Below the pieces are notes generated by a model. The model did no database searches. It was not told where the DNA came from and saw only the letters and a list, made by a program, of their open reading frames with translations. A stretch of 64,000 bases of DNA, taken from Aquamicrobium sp. LC103. GTDB lineage: Bacteria; Pseudomonadota; Alphaproteobacteria; Rhizobiales; Rhizobiaceae. The stretch spans positions 1-64,000 of the forward strand of contig NZ_LBCQ02000015.1 of NCBI RefSeq assembly GCF_001014615.2, given 5' to 3'. Positions within the stretch are counted from its first letter, which is position 1. Each line of letters opens with the position of its first letter. This document shows positions 1-8,034 of the stretch, piece by piece. A program made the translations under genes and the position numbers.

Positions 1-305
1 CCAACTCCCCTGCAAGAAAGCCAAACAGGAAGGCGCCCGCCTTACCCGTTTCGGCGCTTTTCACCGATTTCTTGTCTGCGGCTGACGAAGCGTCACCTGT
101 GCGCCGAGCAATTTAACTTGCCGTTGCGACAATCGAAAATCCAAATGGAACAACTATTATTTATAAATTCCTATTTTAGAAGTTATACACGTGAGAGAAT
201 AATTTATATACTATTTTGATATTTTGCTGGCTTATTTTAAAATAAAGCAACATGGATAAATGATAATAAATATTACTTTTACTACGCCTTGCGCTGGAAA
301 TTCAT
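1..305. other. Gene-poor left edge with an AT-rich tract
   Basis: No convincing complete gene is seen. Roughly positions 140-300 are strikingly AT-rich (runs of TTTATAAAT, TTATTTTAAAATAA) compared with the GC-rich surroundings. This is compatible with a promoter, a silenced (H-NS-like or MucR-bound) region or the edge of an acquired segment. On the minus strand a short open stretch from a GTG at 62-64 to position 1 reads MKSAETGKAGAFLFG and could be the beginning of a gene leaving the window, but it has no clear ribosome-binding site. Confidence 0.4.
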
Positions 306-1196
306 TCACCCGCCAAGAGGTCCGGCAAGCTCCGCGGAGCCCCTTGCCCGCGCATTCAATCTCTGCGCAACGAGGCCGGCGAGTATCTCCGCCGCCGCCA
401 GGGTCGGGGTGATGCTCTGGAAGTAGAAGCGCTTGACTGGCCTGACCAGAATGCTGACGCGTGCAAGGCGAACCAGCGGCGAGAGCCGGTCGTCGGTGAT
501 GGCCACAATCGTGACGCCATGGCTGGCCGCTTCGCGGGCAATTTCAACCGTCAAGCGCGCATAGGGCGCGGTGCTGATCGCCAGCAGGGCATCGGCAGGG
601 CCAGAGTCCTCGAGAGCACCGCCCGTTTTCAACCCGATTTCCCTATCGATCAGGACGGTCGAGTTGTGGAAATGCGATAGCGCGTAGTTGAACTGATGGG
701 CCACCGCGTATTGTGACCGCAGCCCGAGACAATAGACCTGCGGAGCTTCGGCAAGAATCCGGGCAGCCTCCGCGAACGGCTTGGGCAACTCCAATCCTTC
801 GGTCAACCTGGTTGCCTGTGCCGAAAACAAGGCATTGAAGCCGTCGATATCGACCTGCGCACCCGACTGCACCGCCCCATCGACGGATTTGCCCACGCGG
901 TCTATGGCAGTCTGGTATCGGGACTGCACCTCCTCGTACTTGTCGAAGCCGATCCAGTGCACCAGCCGCATCATGGTCGAATGGCTTACCCCCGCCCTGC
1001 GGGCGAGCTCGCGCATCGAGCACCAGGCAACTTCCGTCGGCTCATTGAGGATATAATTGGCCGCGATCTTCAATTGGCGAGGAAGTGTCTCGAATTGATC
1101 TATCAGTAGATCTTCCACTTCCCGGAACGCTTTTTCTTTTTGCTGCAAGGAATGCCGGAACTCGTATTTTTCGGCGGTTGACGACCTCATATTCAT
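306..1196 (-). CDS. RpiR/MurR-type transcriptional regulator (HTH plus SIS domain)
   Basis: Predicted sugar-phosphate- or metabolite-responsive DNA-binding regulator of 296 residues, normal for the RpiR family (about 280-300). The N-terminal part (about residues 30-110) is the RpiR helix-turn-helix, with the typical block MRELARRAGVSHSTMMRLV. The C-terminal half (about 140-275) is a SIS-like fold, including the stretches VYCLGLRSQYAVAHQF and TVEIAREAASHGVTIVAITD. The frame stays open upstream to about 1454, but that extension is arginine-rich and unlike the family, so the ATG at 1196 (or the second ATG at 1190) is preferred. It is transcribed away from the small ORF at 1687 and has no obvious linked target. 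It could serve the amino-acid/peptide-like cluster to its right, but nothing in the sequence shows that. Confidence 0.85.
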   Translation of the reverse strand: MNMRSSTAEKYEFRHSLQQKEKAFREVEDLLIDQFETLPRQLKIAANYILNEPTEVAWCSMRELARRAGVSHSTMMRLVHWIGFDKYEEVQSRYQTAIDRVGKSVDGAVQSGAQVDIDGFNALFSAQATRLTEGLELPKPFAEAARILAEAPQVYCLGLRSQYAVAHQFNYALSHFHNSTVLIDREIGLKTGGALEDSGPADALLAISTAPYARLTVEIAREAASHGVTIVAITDDRLSPLVRLARVSILVRPVKRFYFQSITPTLAAAEILAGLVAQRLNARARGSAELAGPLGG

Positions 1197-1686
1197 TCGT
1201 CCGATGCTGATGTGTTGTTTCGTGACGACGCGCCATGTTCCGATGAGTGGTATGGTCTGGGACGTTGCGCGTAACGACGGCTTTCCGCGTCGCACCGTGG
1301 GGTGCGCCCGTCGATGTGAAATCCAGTGAACTAGGAGCTGCGGATTCCGCCGGGCAAGGCTTCGGCGATTTCGTGACAAGTCATCGGCGATTGCGGTCCG
1401 GGCGAGCCTTTCCGACGCCGGCTTCGCCGTGGATCGTCTGCCACGCATGGCCAAGGACGGAAATATCGCGATCCAACCTTGGGGCGCCCAGTCGGCATGT
1501 CGACAATCGTGTCACCATCGGGGCTCCTCGACATTGACGAGTTCGCCCGTATCTATGTGTCCCGTGTCACAACTTGATGACAATGCGCGAGACAGGCGCG
1601 TGTCGGCTCTTCACCGACGAGGTGCATGCACCGCCACCAGCCAGTGACCGGCTTGCGCATCCACATATTCGTGCCAAGATCGCCGC
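1197..1686. other. Intergenic region, no supported gene
   Basis: About 490 bases between the start of the RpiR-type gene and the small ORF at 1687. Short open frames exist on both strands but look like shadows, being arginine- and serine-rich without recognisable motifs. A small hairpin, CGCACC-GTGG-GGTGCG, lies at about 1291-1306. Nothing else is supported. Confidence 0.35.
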
Positions 1687-2058
1687 ATGATCACCGGCGA
1701 TTCCTCCACCGCGAGCGAAGTGAAGCTCGATCTCATCGACAAAAGTTTCGCCACGGCCCTCGATGAAGAGGCGATCCGTCTCGGAGGCATCACGATTTTC
1801 AATGTGCGGGTGGTCGGAGATCCGGCAATTCAACGGATCGCCGCGATCAGATATGCATCGAAAGTCACCCTCGTCACGCTCGCACTCGACGGGTCGACGG
1901 TTTCATCCGTGGATGCGGGGCGGGAGTTGCGCGACTTCATCGCGCCGCTGGAGATGTGGACGGCGCTGTCTCTTCGCGAGCAGGCAGAAGCAAGCGTAGC
2001 CGGATATACGGATCTGCTCGTGGGGGCGCTGCGATCGCAGGGACACGTTCCGGGCTAG
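1687..2058 (+). CDS. Hypothetical protein, possibly the remnant of a longer gene
   Basis: A 123-residue open frame that I cannot assign to a family. Its composition looks protein-like rather than shadow-like, with alternating hydrophobic and acidic stretches such as ALDEEAIRLGGITIFNVRVV and LRDFIAPLEMWTALSLREQ. There are no membrane segments, Cys pairs or signal peptide. The frame is closed by a TGA only 40 bases upstream (1645-1647). The adjacent frame just before it reads plausibly too (VHAPPPASDRLAHPHIRAKIAA), so this may be the 3' part of a frameshifted gene. No good ribosome-binding site precedes the ATG. It is oriented divergently from the RpiR-type regulator and convergently with the operon ending at 2164. 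Confidence 0.4.
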   Translation: MITGDSSTASEVKLDLIDKSFATALDEEAIRLGGITIFNVRVVGDPAIQRIAAIRYASKVTLVTLALDGSTVSSVDAGRELRDFIAPLEMWTALSLREQAEASVAGYTDLLVGALRSQGHVPG

Positions 2059-2163
2059 TTGCCGATGGCAGCGCAAGCTGACAAGCGCGACCCGTCGAAC
2101 GGACGAACGTTGATGAATGAACCTTCCCGCGATGCGGATATCACGGACCGTCAGGCCACGCTT

Positions 2164-3378
2164 TCAAAGTTTCCACAGTTGTAGAGGCAACTGGCTGAGC
2201 GTTTCGACGCCTTTACCTTCTTCGCCTATGATGAAGGTCTGGCCGACGCCCGCGACCAGACCAGTCTCGGTATTGGGGATCATGATGTGGACGAAGAAGA
2301 CCATGCCCGGTTCCAGTACCAGCGGATTGCCGGTGTAGATCATGGGCGGCACATCCATCCATGTCGGCTTGAAGGTACATCCGAGCGCATAGCCGCAGGC
2401 AGCATAGCGCTGCTTCGCATAGCCTCCGGCATCCAGCACGCTGTAATGTATGTCGTTGAGTGTGCCGAGCCGTTCGCCGGGAACCGCCGCTTCCTTGATC
2501 CGGTTCAGCGCGTCGATGGCGACATCCATCTGGCGCTGCTGGCGCGGGTCCACCTTGCCGGTTACAGCGGTGTGCTCCACGACGACATGGTAGCGACAGG
2601 CCGAGCCGGCCAGTTCGATCAGGATTTGATCGTTTTCTTCCAGCTTGCGTGGCCCGCCCATGCCGCGCCCGAAAAGCGCGCGCGACCCCACATTCAGGAG
2701 AGGCCCGCCAGCGGGCATGTCGGCGCCCGCCGCAAGCTGAGCGGTGACGGCTGCTCCCGACATGGCCGTGTCGAATATGCCCGGTGTCGCCGCATCGAAA
2801 GCCGCCTGCACGGCCATGTCAGCCAGACGCCCGGCCATGCGCATCATGTCGCGTTCGGCTGGTGTTTTCACCAACCGCAGCCGTCGCACGACATGCGAAG
2901 CGTCGCAGAGCGTCGCGAACCCATTCAGATTGGTCGCGACGCGCTGCCAGTTCGCCACCGTCAGCCCGTGGCTGTCCATCTCGACGCCGACTTTTCCGCC
3001 CTTGAGGCCGAGCTCGTCGAGAATGTCGCGTAGTTCCGCTGCCGGGTCGGCATCTTCGGCGTTCAACCAGATGCGGATTTCATCATAGAGCGATGCGACT
3101 TCCGCCTGCCGTTTGTCCGGCATGCGGGTCAGCAGAACCAGTTTGTCGTCATTGGCGGTCAAGACACCGACCTGAAAGAAAACGAACCCGGCAGTGTCAA
3201 AGCCGGTGAGATAATAGTGGCTTTCCTGCGCAAAGATCAGCAGCGCATCCAGCCCTTCGGCGACCAGTCGCGCGCGCGCCTGCGCGAGGCGGTCACGATA
3301 TTCGGATTCGGGAAAGCGCAGTGCAACTTCGCGGCCTGACATGGTCCAGGCAGCGTATTCCTGATCGAGAGCGATCAT
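2164..3378 (-). CDS. M24-family creatinase/ectoine-hydrolase-like protein without metal ligands (copy b)
   Basis: 404 residues with the two-domain pita-bread architecture of aminopeptidase P/creatinase: a creatinase-N domain (LLIFAQESHYYLTGFD near residue 60) followed by the catalytic fold (ADMPAGGPLLNVGSRALFG, then LEPGMVFFVHIM). By eye none of the five M24 metal ligands is kept. The first Asp is Glu in LIELAG, the second is Val in YHVVVEHT, the GHGIG His is absent, and both Glu positions are His (FFVHIM) and Gln (GVGQTF). Metal-free members such as creatinase and ectoine hydrolase cleave C-N bonds in small amides, so a small guanidino, amidino or amide substrate is more likely than a peptide. 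It is the last gene of the Dpp operon and starts with an ATGA overlap on the M20 gene. It resembles the copy at 9667 (both carry MDVPPMIY). Confidence 0.82.
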   Translation of the reverse strand: MIALDQEYAAWTMSGREVALRFPESEYRDRLAQARARLVAEGLDALLIFAQESHYYLTGFDTAGFVFFQVGVLTANDDKLVLLTRMPDKRQAEVASLYDEIRIWLNAEDADPAAELRDILDELGLKGGKVGVEMDSHGLTVANWQRVATNLNGFATLCDASHVVRRLRLVKTPAERDMMRMAGRLADMAVQAAFDAATPGIFDTAMSGAAVTAQLAAGADMPAGGPLLNVGSRALFGRGMGGPRKLEENDQILIELAGSACRYHVVVEHTAVTGKVDPRQQRQMDVAIDALNRIKEAAVPGERLGTLNDIHYSVLDAGGYAKQRYAACGYALGCTFKPTWMDVPPMIYTGNPLVLEPGMVFFVHIMIPNTETGLVAGVGQTFIIGEEGKGVETLSQLPLQLWKL

Positions 3379-4598
3379 GCGACCTCGCAGATTTCGCAGA
3401 TGGTCAGCAGATAGATGCGGATGCAGTCGAGATAATCGGGAATGTCGACCCGCTCGTCCGGCATGGTGTTGTAGCGCCCGCCGGGGCCGCAAACGACGCC
3501 GGTCATGCCGCCATGCTCATAAAGATGCCCGGCATCGGTGCCGAAAAAGCCCGGCGGAGTGATTGCGCCCGTGGGCTGCGGTTCGTTGCGTATCGCCCCG
3601 TAGGCGGCGTTGAGCGCGGTGACGATCGGGCTGTCCTTGGCTACCTCGAAAGCGGGCATGACGGGCCGTCCTTCCCTGGCTTCCGTGCTCAGCTTGGCCT
3701 TCAGGCCCGGATAGCGGGCGCATAGCGAATCCAGCGCCTTTTGGATGTCGGCCAGCGCGTTCTCCTCGGTTTGGCCGGGGCCGTAGCGGCCCGACCCTTT
3801 GAGCCGCACGAAATCGGCCACCTGGGGAGGCCGCCATTCATGCAGGTCGCGCCCCAGCGCTCCGTGCACGACACCGACATGAACCCGGTTGATCGAGCGG
3901 TGTTCTTCACTGGGCGCATCGGAGAAGGTCAGGCCGTGCAATTCCGGTATCAGTTCGCACGCGGCGAGGATCGCATCGACCGCCGCTTCGCGCTTCGAAA
4001 GATGGCGGGTAATGCCTTCCAGTTCGATGACGAACGTAAAGGCCGCCGCGTGCATGGTGATGGCCTGAAGATCGGACGGCTCGGAATTGATGAAATAGTC
4101 CGCTCGCAAGCCCGCCTTCACCGCCGCATGGGTGCCGATACCGCCCTGAAGCTCGCCGATGACGAAGGTGAGGATCACATCGCCCTTCAGCCTTATTCCG
4201 TTCTGGATGAGCGTTCGCACCGCGCAAAGATAGGCGGCATCACCCGCCTTCATGTTGGAAACGCCGATTCCGTAGATGAAGTTCTCATCCACCTTTCCGG
4301 CCCAGGGATCCACGGTCCAGCCTTCGGTGGCGGGGTTCGTGTCGAGATGGCCGTTAAACAGGATGCTCTTGCCGCCGCCGGTGCCACGCCAGATGCCGAT
4401 GGCGTTCACGCGATCGCCGCAGACCGGCATCAAGTAGGCTTCGTCCATGCCCATATCGCGCATGAGTTCCACCATATGTTCAGCCAGCGCCCTCTCGCCC
4501 GGCGTTTCGGAATATGATTTGTGTCGCACCATGTCAGAAAGGGTTTCGAGACAGGCTTTCTCATCGATCGTGCGGGCGATGTTCAGGGGAGTAATCAT
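3375..4598 (-). CDS. M20-family (ArgE/DapE/carboxypeptidase G2-like) hydrolase with degenerate metal site
   Basis: 407 residues, usual length for ArgE/DapE-like amidohydrolases, with a catalytic domain and a lid/dimerisation domain (about 185-300, containing ITRHLSKREAAVDA). Several zinc-site positions look changed. His84 in FNGHLDTNP and Glu173 in NSEPSD are present, as is the putative general base Glu149. The bridging Asp of the usual DMKGG motif is Asn115 (GVSNMKAG), the second Glu of the EE pair is Leu150 (GELQGG), and the C-terminal His is Asn377 (RYNTMPDE). It may therefore bind fewer metals or act by a different mechanism. The gene lies 12 bases after the transporter ATPase and overlaps the following M24 gene by ATGA, so it is part of the dpp-like operon and presumably acts on the imported compound or its M24 product. 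Confidence 0.82.
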   Translation of the reverse strand: MITPLNIARTIDEKACLETLSDMVRHKSYSETPGERALAEHMVELMRDMGMDEAYLMPVCGDRVNAIGIWRGTGGGKSILFNGHLDTNPATEGWTVDPWAGKVDENFIYGIGVSNMKAGDAAYLCAVRTLIQNGIRLKGDVILTFVIGELQGGIGTHAAVKAGLRADYFINSEPSDLQAITMHAAAFTFVIELEGITRHLSKREAAVDAILAACELIPELHGLTFSDAPSEEHRSINRVHVGVVHGALGRDLHEWRPPQVADFVRLKGSGRYGPGQTEENALADIQKALDSLCARYPGLKAKLSTEAREGRPVMPAFEVAKDSPIVTALNAAYGAIRNEPQPTGAITPPGFFGTDAGHLYEHGGMTGVVCGPGGRYNTMPDERVDIPDYLDCIRIYLLTICEICEVA

Positions 4599-4610
4599 GG
4601 ACGAGGAACC

Positions 4611-6254
4611 TCAGGATGTGTGAGCAGGGCGTGTCGGAACGGCAACTGCGTTCAAGAGCGCGCGCGTGTAGTCCGCGCGTTCGGGCGCGACTGCATCCGC
4701 CACGTCAAACGTATCCACCAGCGTTCCGCGATGCATGACGACGATACGATGTGCAAGCTGGCGAATAAGGTTCAGGTCGTGGGTGATGAACAGGCAGGCT
4801 GCGCCCGAGCGCGCTTGTAGTTCCACCAGCAGCTGGGCCACCGCCGACTGGACCGAGACGTCGAGCGCAGCGGTGATCTCATCGCAGATCACTAGCTTCG
4901 GCTCGGCTGCGAAGGCGCGGGCGATGGCTACACGCTGCTTTTGTCCGCCGGAAAGCTGGTGCGGATAGCGATTGACGAATTCTGGCGGCAGCAGCACCGT
5001 CTCCAGAAGCTCGCGCACCCGTTCCGGCACTGCGTGGGCGGGCGCCAAATTGTAGAGCCGCAGCGGGCGGGCAAGGATCCTGCCGATTGTTTCACGCGGA
5101 TTGAGGCTGGCGTCGGGATGCTGAAAGACGATCTGCACCTGTCTGCGATAAGCCTTGTCAAATGCCTTCCAATTGTCGAAGTGCCGTCCGTTGAAGGTGA
5201 TGCGCCCCTCGAACGGGTTGAGCCCGATTGCAGCCCTTGCAATCGTAGATTTGCCGGAGCCGCTTTCGCCCACGATCCCGACGAGCTCGCCAGGGCGCAC
5301 GTCGAAGGAAATCTGCTTTGCCCCATAATGCGCTTTCGCTGCCGGGTTTACGATGCGGGTCAGCCATGACGGCTCGTTGTAGCGCACGCTGACATTCTCC
5401 ACGGCGCAAAGCGGTGCGGTGGTTTCGGGAGCGGGTGCGGCGATTCGGTCCTGGGGGCGAGGCAGGGCAGCAAGCAGGTTTTGCGTATAGGTATGCTTCG
5501 GCGTTTCGAATACCGTCTTTACATCGCCTTCCTCCACCACTTCGCCCTTGTAGAGCACGGTGACGGTATCGGCGATCCGGCGAACCAGCCCTAGATCGTG
5601 CGAGATATAAAGCGCTGCAACGCCGGTTTCCTTCCGCAGTTTCACGAAAAGTTCGAGAATCTGCTTGGCGGTAAGGATATCGAGTGCGGTGGTCGGTTCG
5701 TCGAAGATGATAAGCTCGGGATTGCAGGCGAAAGCGGTGGCAATGATAACGCGCTGCTTCTCGCCGCCCGAAGCTTCGTGCGGATAGCGCTCCATCATAG
5801 CGGCCGGATTCTGGATGCCGGTTCGCGAAAGCGCGGCTTCGGCTTCAATACGCGCGGCTTCCCGGCTCATGCCGCGATGGCGGCGCAGCACCTCCATTAC
5901 CTGGTCACCAAGCTTCATCGACGGATTCAACGACGAGCTGGGATCCTGGAATACCATGGATATTCGTCGTCCACGCAGATCGCGCAATTCGCTCCGGCTT
6001 TTTGCCAGCACGTCCTCGCTGTTGAGCAGGATCGCGCCGTTCAGGTCGCGGGCGTTTGCCGGCAGACAGCGAGTCACCGCCCATGCGAGGGTGGATTTGC
6101 CCGAGCCGCTTTCACCCACGATCGCATGGGTTTCTCCCGACATGACCTTGAGGGAAACGTTCCTGAGCGCTTCGACCGGACCATCTTCGGTCTGGTAGCT
6201 CATGGAATAGTTTAAGACCTCAAGAACCGGACGCTGTTTGACGGAGGCGGTCAT
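4611..6254 (-). CDS. Dipeptide/oligopeptide ABC importer ATPase, fused DppD-DppF type
   Basis: Cytoplasmic energy-coupling subunit of the peptide-type importer, 547 residues with two complete nucleotide-binding domains in one chain, as in GsiA-like proteins. The first half has a Walker A (GESGSGKST), signature ASGGEKQR and Walker B IIFDEPTTALD. The second half has another GESGSGKST, signature LSGGQKQR and VICDEITAALD. Each half ends in the oligopeptide-transporter C-terminal region. The frame is open further upstream, but the ATG at 6254 gives the normal N-terminus and overlaps the DppC stop by one base (TGATG), typical of translational coupling. It is predicted to energise the DppB/DppC-like pore fed by the binding protein at 8035. 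Confidence 0.93.
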   Translation of the reverse strand: MTASVKQRPVLEVLNYSMSYQTEDGPVEALRNVSLKVMSGETHAIVGESGSGKSTLAWAVTRCLPANARDLNGAILLNSEDVLAKSRSELRDLRGRRISMVFQDPSSSLNPSMKLGDQVMEVLRRHRGMSREAARIEAEAALSRTGIQNPAAMMERYPHEASGGEKQRVIIATAFACNPELIIFDEPTTALDILTAKQILELFVKLRKETGVAALYISHDLGLVRRIADTVTVLYKGEVVEEGDVKTVFETPKHTYTQNLLAALPRPQDRIAAPAPETTAPLCAVENVSVRYNEPSWLTRIVNPAAKAHYGAKQISFDVRPGELVGIVGESGSGKSTIARAAIGLNPFEGRITFNGRHFDNWKAFDKAYRRQVQIVFQHPDASLNPRETIGRILARPLRLYNLAPAHAVPERVRELLETVLLPPEFVNRYPHQLSGGQKQRVAIARAFAAEPKLVICDEITAALDVSVQSAVAQLLVELQARSGAACLFITHDLNLIRQLAHRIVVMHRGTLVDTFDVADAVAPERADYTRALLNAVAVPTRPAHTS

Positions 6255-7072
6255 CAATGATTCCGTTTCGGGTCGAACACGTCGCGCAGGGCGTCGCCGA
6301 ACAGGTTGAAACCCATCGCGGTTATCGCGATTGCAAGGCCGGGCATGGCGACGCACCACGGGTTGCGGAACATGAACTGCCGCGCTTCGGCGACCATCAG
6401 CCCCCATTCGGTCGAAGGCGGCTGCGCGCCCAAGCCGAGAAAGCCGAGCGTCGCGCCGATCATGATGGCGAAGCTCACGCGGATCGTGGCCTCGACGATG
6501 ACGGGGCCAAGCGCGTTTGGAAGCACCTCTCGGAACACGATCCAGTTTTGACTTTCACCACGTGCAATAGCGGCGAGCACGTATTCGCGCGTGCGCACCG
6601 ACAGGACCGAGGAGCGCGCCACACGCGCCATTCCGGGCGTGAAAGTCACGGCTACCGCCAGCAGTGCCTGTGTCGTGCCTCCGCCGAGAAAGGTGACTAT
6701 AAGCAAAGTGAACAGGAGCTCCGGCATGGCCAGCATTCCATCGAGAATGCGCATGATGATGCTGTCGGTGCGCCCGCCGGCGACCCCGGCGATGACACCG
6801 ATGATGGAGCCGACGCCGACGCCCAGCACGGTTGCGCCGATGCCGAAAAGCACTGTGGCGGGAGCGCCGTTCAGGATGCGTGAAAGCAGGTCGCGACCAT
6901 ATTGGTCGGTGCCGAGCAGGAATTGCAGGCTCGGGCCTTGCAGGCGGCTTTGCGCGTGAAACTGCTGCGGCTCATAGGGCGCGAGCCACGGGCCGAACAG
7001 CGCCGCCGTCAAGACGATTGCAAGCAGGAGCGAACCTATCAATCCGCTCGGCGATGATAGGAGCTTACGCAT
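6254..7072 (-). CDS. Peptide-type ABC transporter permease, DppC-like
   Basis: Inner-membrane permease of 272 residues with the DppC/OppC N-terminal segment (GSLLLAIVLTAALFGPWLAPY) followed by LLGTDQYGRDLLSRI, a hallmark of this subunit. Further membrane helices and the cytoplasmic coupling loop (EYVLAAIARGES, FREVLPNALGPV) follow. The chosen ATG at 7072 lies inside the last codons of the upstream dppB-like gene (8-base overlap), and the longer open frame upstream is simply the shadow of dppB. Pairs with the DppB-like subunit at 7065. Confidence 0.93.
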   Translation of the reverse strand: MRKLLSSPSGLIGSLLLAIVLTAALFGPWLAPYEPQQFHAQSRLQGPSLQFLLGTDQYGRDLLSRILNGAPATVLFGIGATVLGVGVGSIIGVIAGVAGGRTDSIIMRILDGMLAMPELLFTLLIVTFLGGGTTQALLAVAVTFTPGMARVARSSVLSVRTREYVLAAIARGESQNWIVFREVLPNALGPVIVEATIRVSFAIMIGATLGFLGLGAQPPSTEWGLMVAEARQFMFRNPWCVAMPGLAIAITAMGFNLFGDALRDVFDPKRNH

Positions 7073-8015
7073 AGCGGACTCTCGGATCCAGCTTTGCGAT
7101 GACGAGATCGGCCAGCAGGTTGGAGAGGGCGTAGACCACCGCAAGAAGCAGTGTGATCGCTTGAATGACCGGCAGATCACGGTTTTGCAGCGCGTAGATC
7201 AGCAGCCGCCCGAGACCGGGCCAGGCGAAGATCTCTTCAACCACTATGATGCCGCCGAGCAGATAGCCTATATCGAGCGAGATGACGGCAACGGCCGGGG
7301 CAAGCGAGTTCGGCAGCGTATGGCGCCAGATCACGCGGCGCTCGCTCAGCCCCTTTAACCGCGCGGCGCGAACGTAGTCCGAAGCCAGAACCTCGGACAT
7401 TTCGGAGCGCACCTGCCGTGAGATGTGCGCCATGAGAATCAGGCCGAGCGTCGCGGCGGGCAGGACCACATGGCGCAAAAAGCCGGGAAAATCGTCGAAG
7501 GGCGCAACGAAGCCGCCCGCCGGAAAGATGGGATTTTCGGGTTTGGCGAAGATCACGAGTAAAAGCGTAGCGGTTACGAATTCAGGCAGGGCGGTGCCGA
7601 GATAGGAGAACACGCCGATGACCGCGTCGACGACCGTGCCTCGCGTGAGCGCGGCGAGCGCGCCCAGAGGAATTGCGATCAAGGTGACGGCCACCAGAAC
7701 GATACCCGCCAGCCAAAGCGAATTGAAGAACGCGCTTCCGACGACTTCCGACACCGGCAGTCTCAGACGCAGCGACATGCCGAAATCCCCCTGCAGCACG
7801 CCGCCGATCCAGTGCAGGTACTGAACCGGCAGTGGCCGATCGAGGCCAAGCTGTCGCTCGAGCGCGCTAAGGTTTTCGGCGGTCGCATTCTCGCCCAGTA
7901 TCATCAGCGCCGCGTTTCCTGGCAGCACATTGGTGATGACGAAAACCGCGACCGTGACGATCGCCAGAACGATCAGGACGGCGCCGAGGCGACGCAGTAG
8001 GTAGGTCAGGCTCAC
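7065..8015 (-). CDS. Peptide-type ABC transporter permease, DppB-like
   Basis: 316-residue inner-membrane permease with the DppB/OppB signature: an N-terminal helix (LLRRLGAVLIVLAIVTVAVFVIT) followed by the periplasmic region LGLDRPLPVQYLHW. Further helices follow, with the EAA-type coupling loop ASDYVRAARLKGLSERRV and HTLPNSLAPAVAV. Forms the translocation pore with the DppC-like protein encoded immediately downstream. It starts 20 bases after the binding-protein gene within the same leftward operon. Confidence 0.93.
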   Translation of the reverse strand: MSLTYLLRRLGAVLIVLAIVTVAVFVITNVLPGNAALMILGENATAENLSALERQLGLDRPLPVQYLHWIGGVLQGDFGMSLRLRLPVSEVVGSAFFNSLWLAGIVLVAVTLIAIPLGALAALTRGTVVDAVIGVFSYLGTALPEFVTATLLLVIFAKPENPIFPAGGFVAPFDDFPGFLRHVVLPAATLGLILMAHISRQVRSEMSEVLASDYVRAARLKGLSERRVIWRHTLPNSLAPAVAVISLDIGYLLGGIIVVEEIFAWPGLGRLLIYALQNRDLPVIQAITLLLAVVYALSNLLADLVIAKLDPRVRYA

Positions 8016-8034
8016 GCGAACCGATCTCCGTTAG

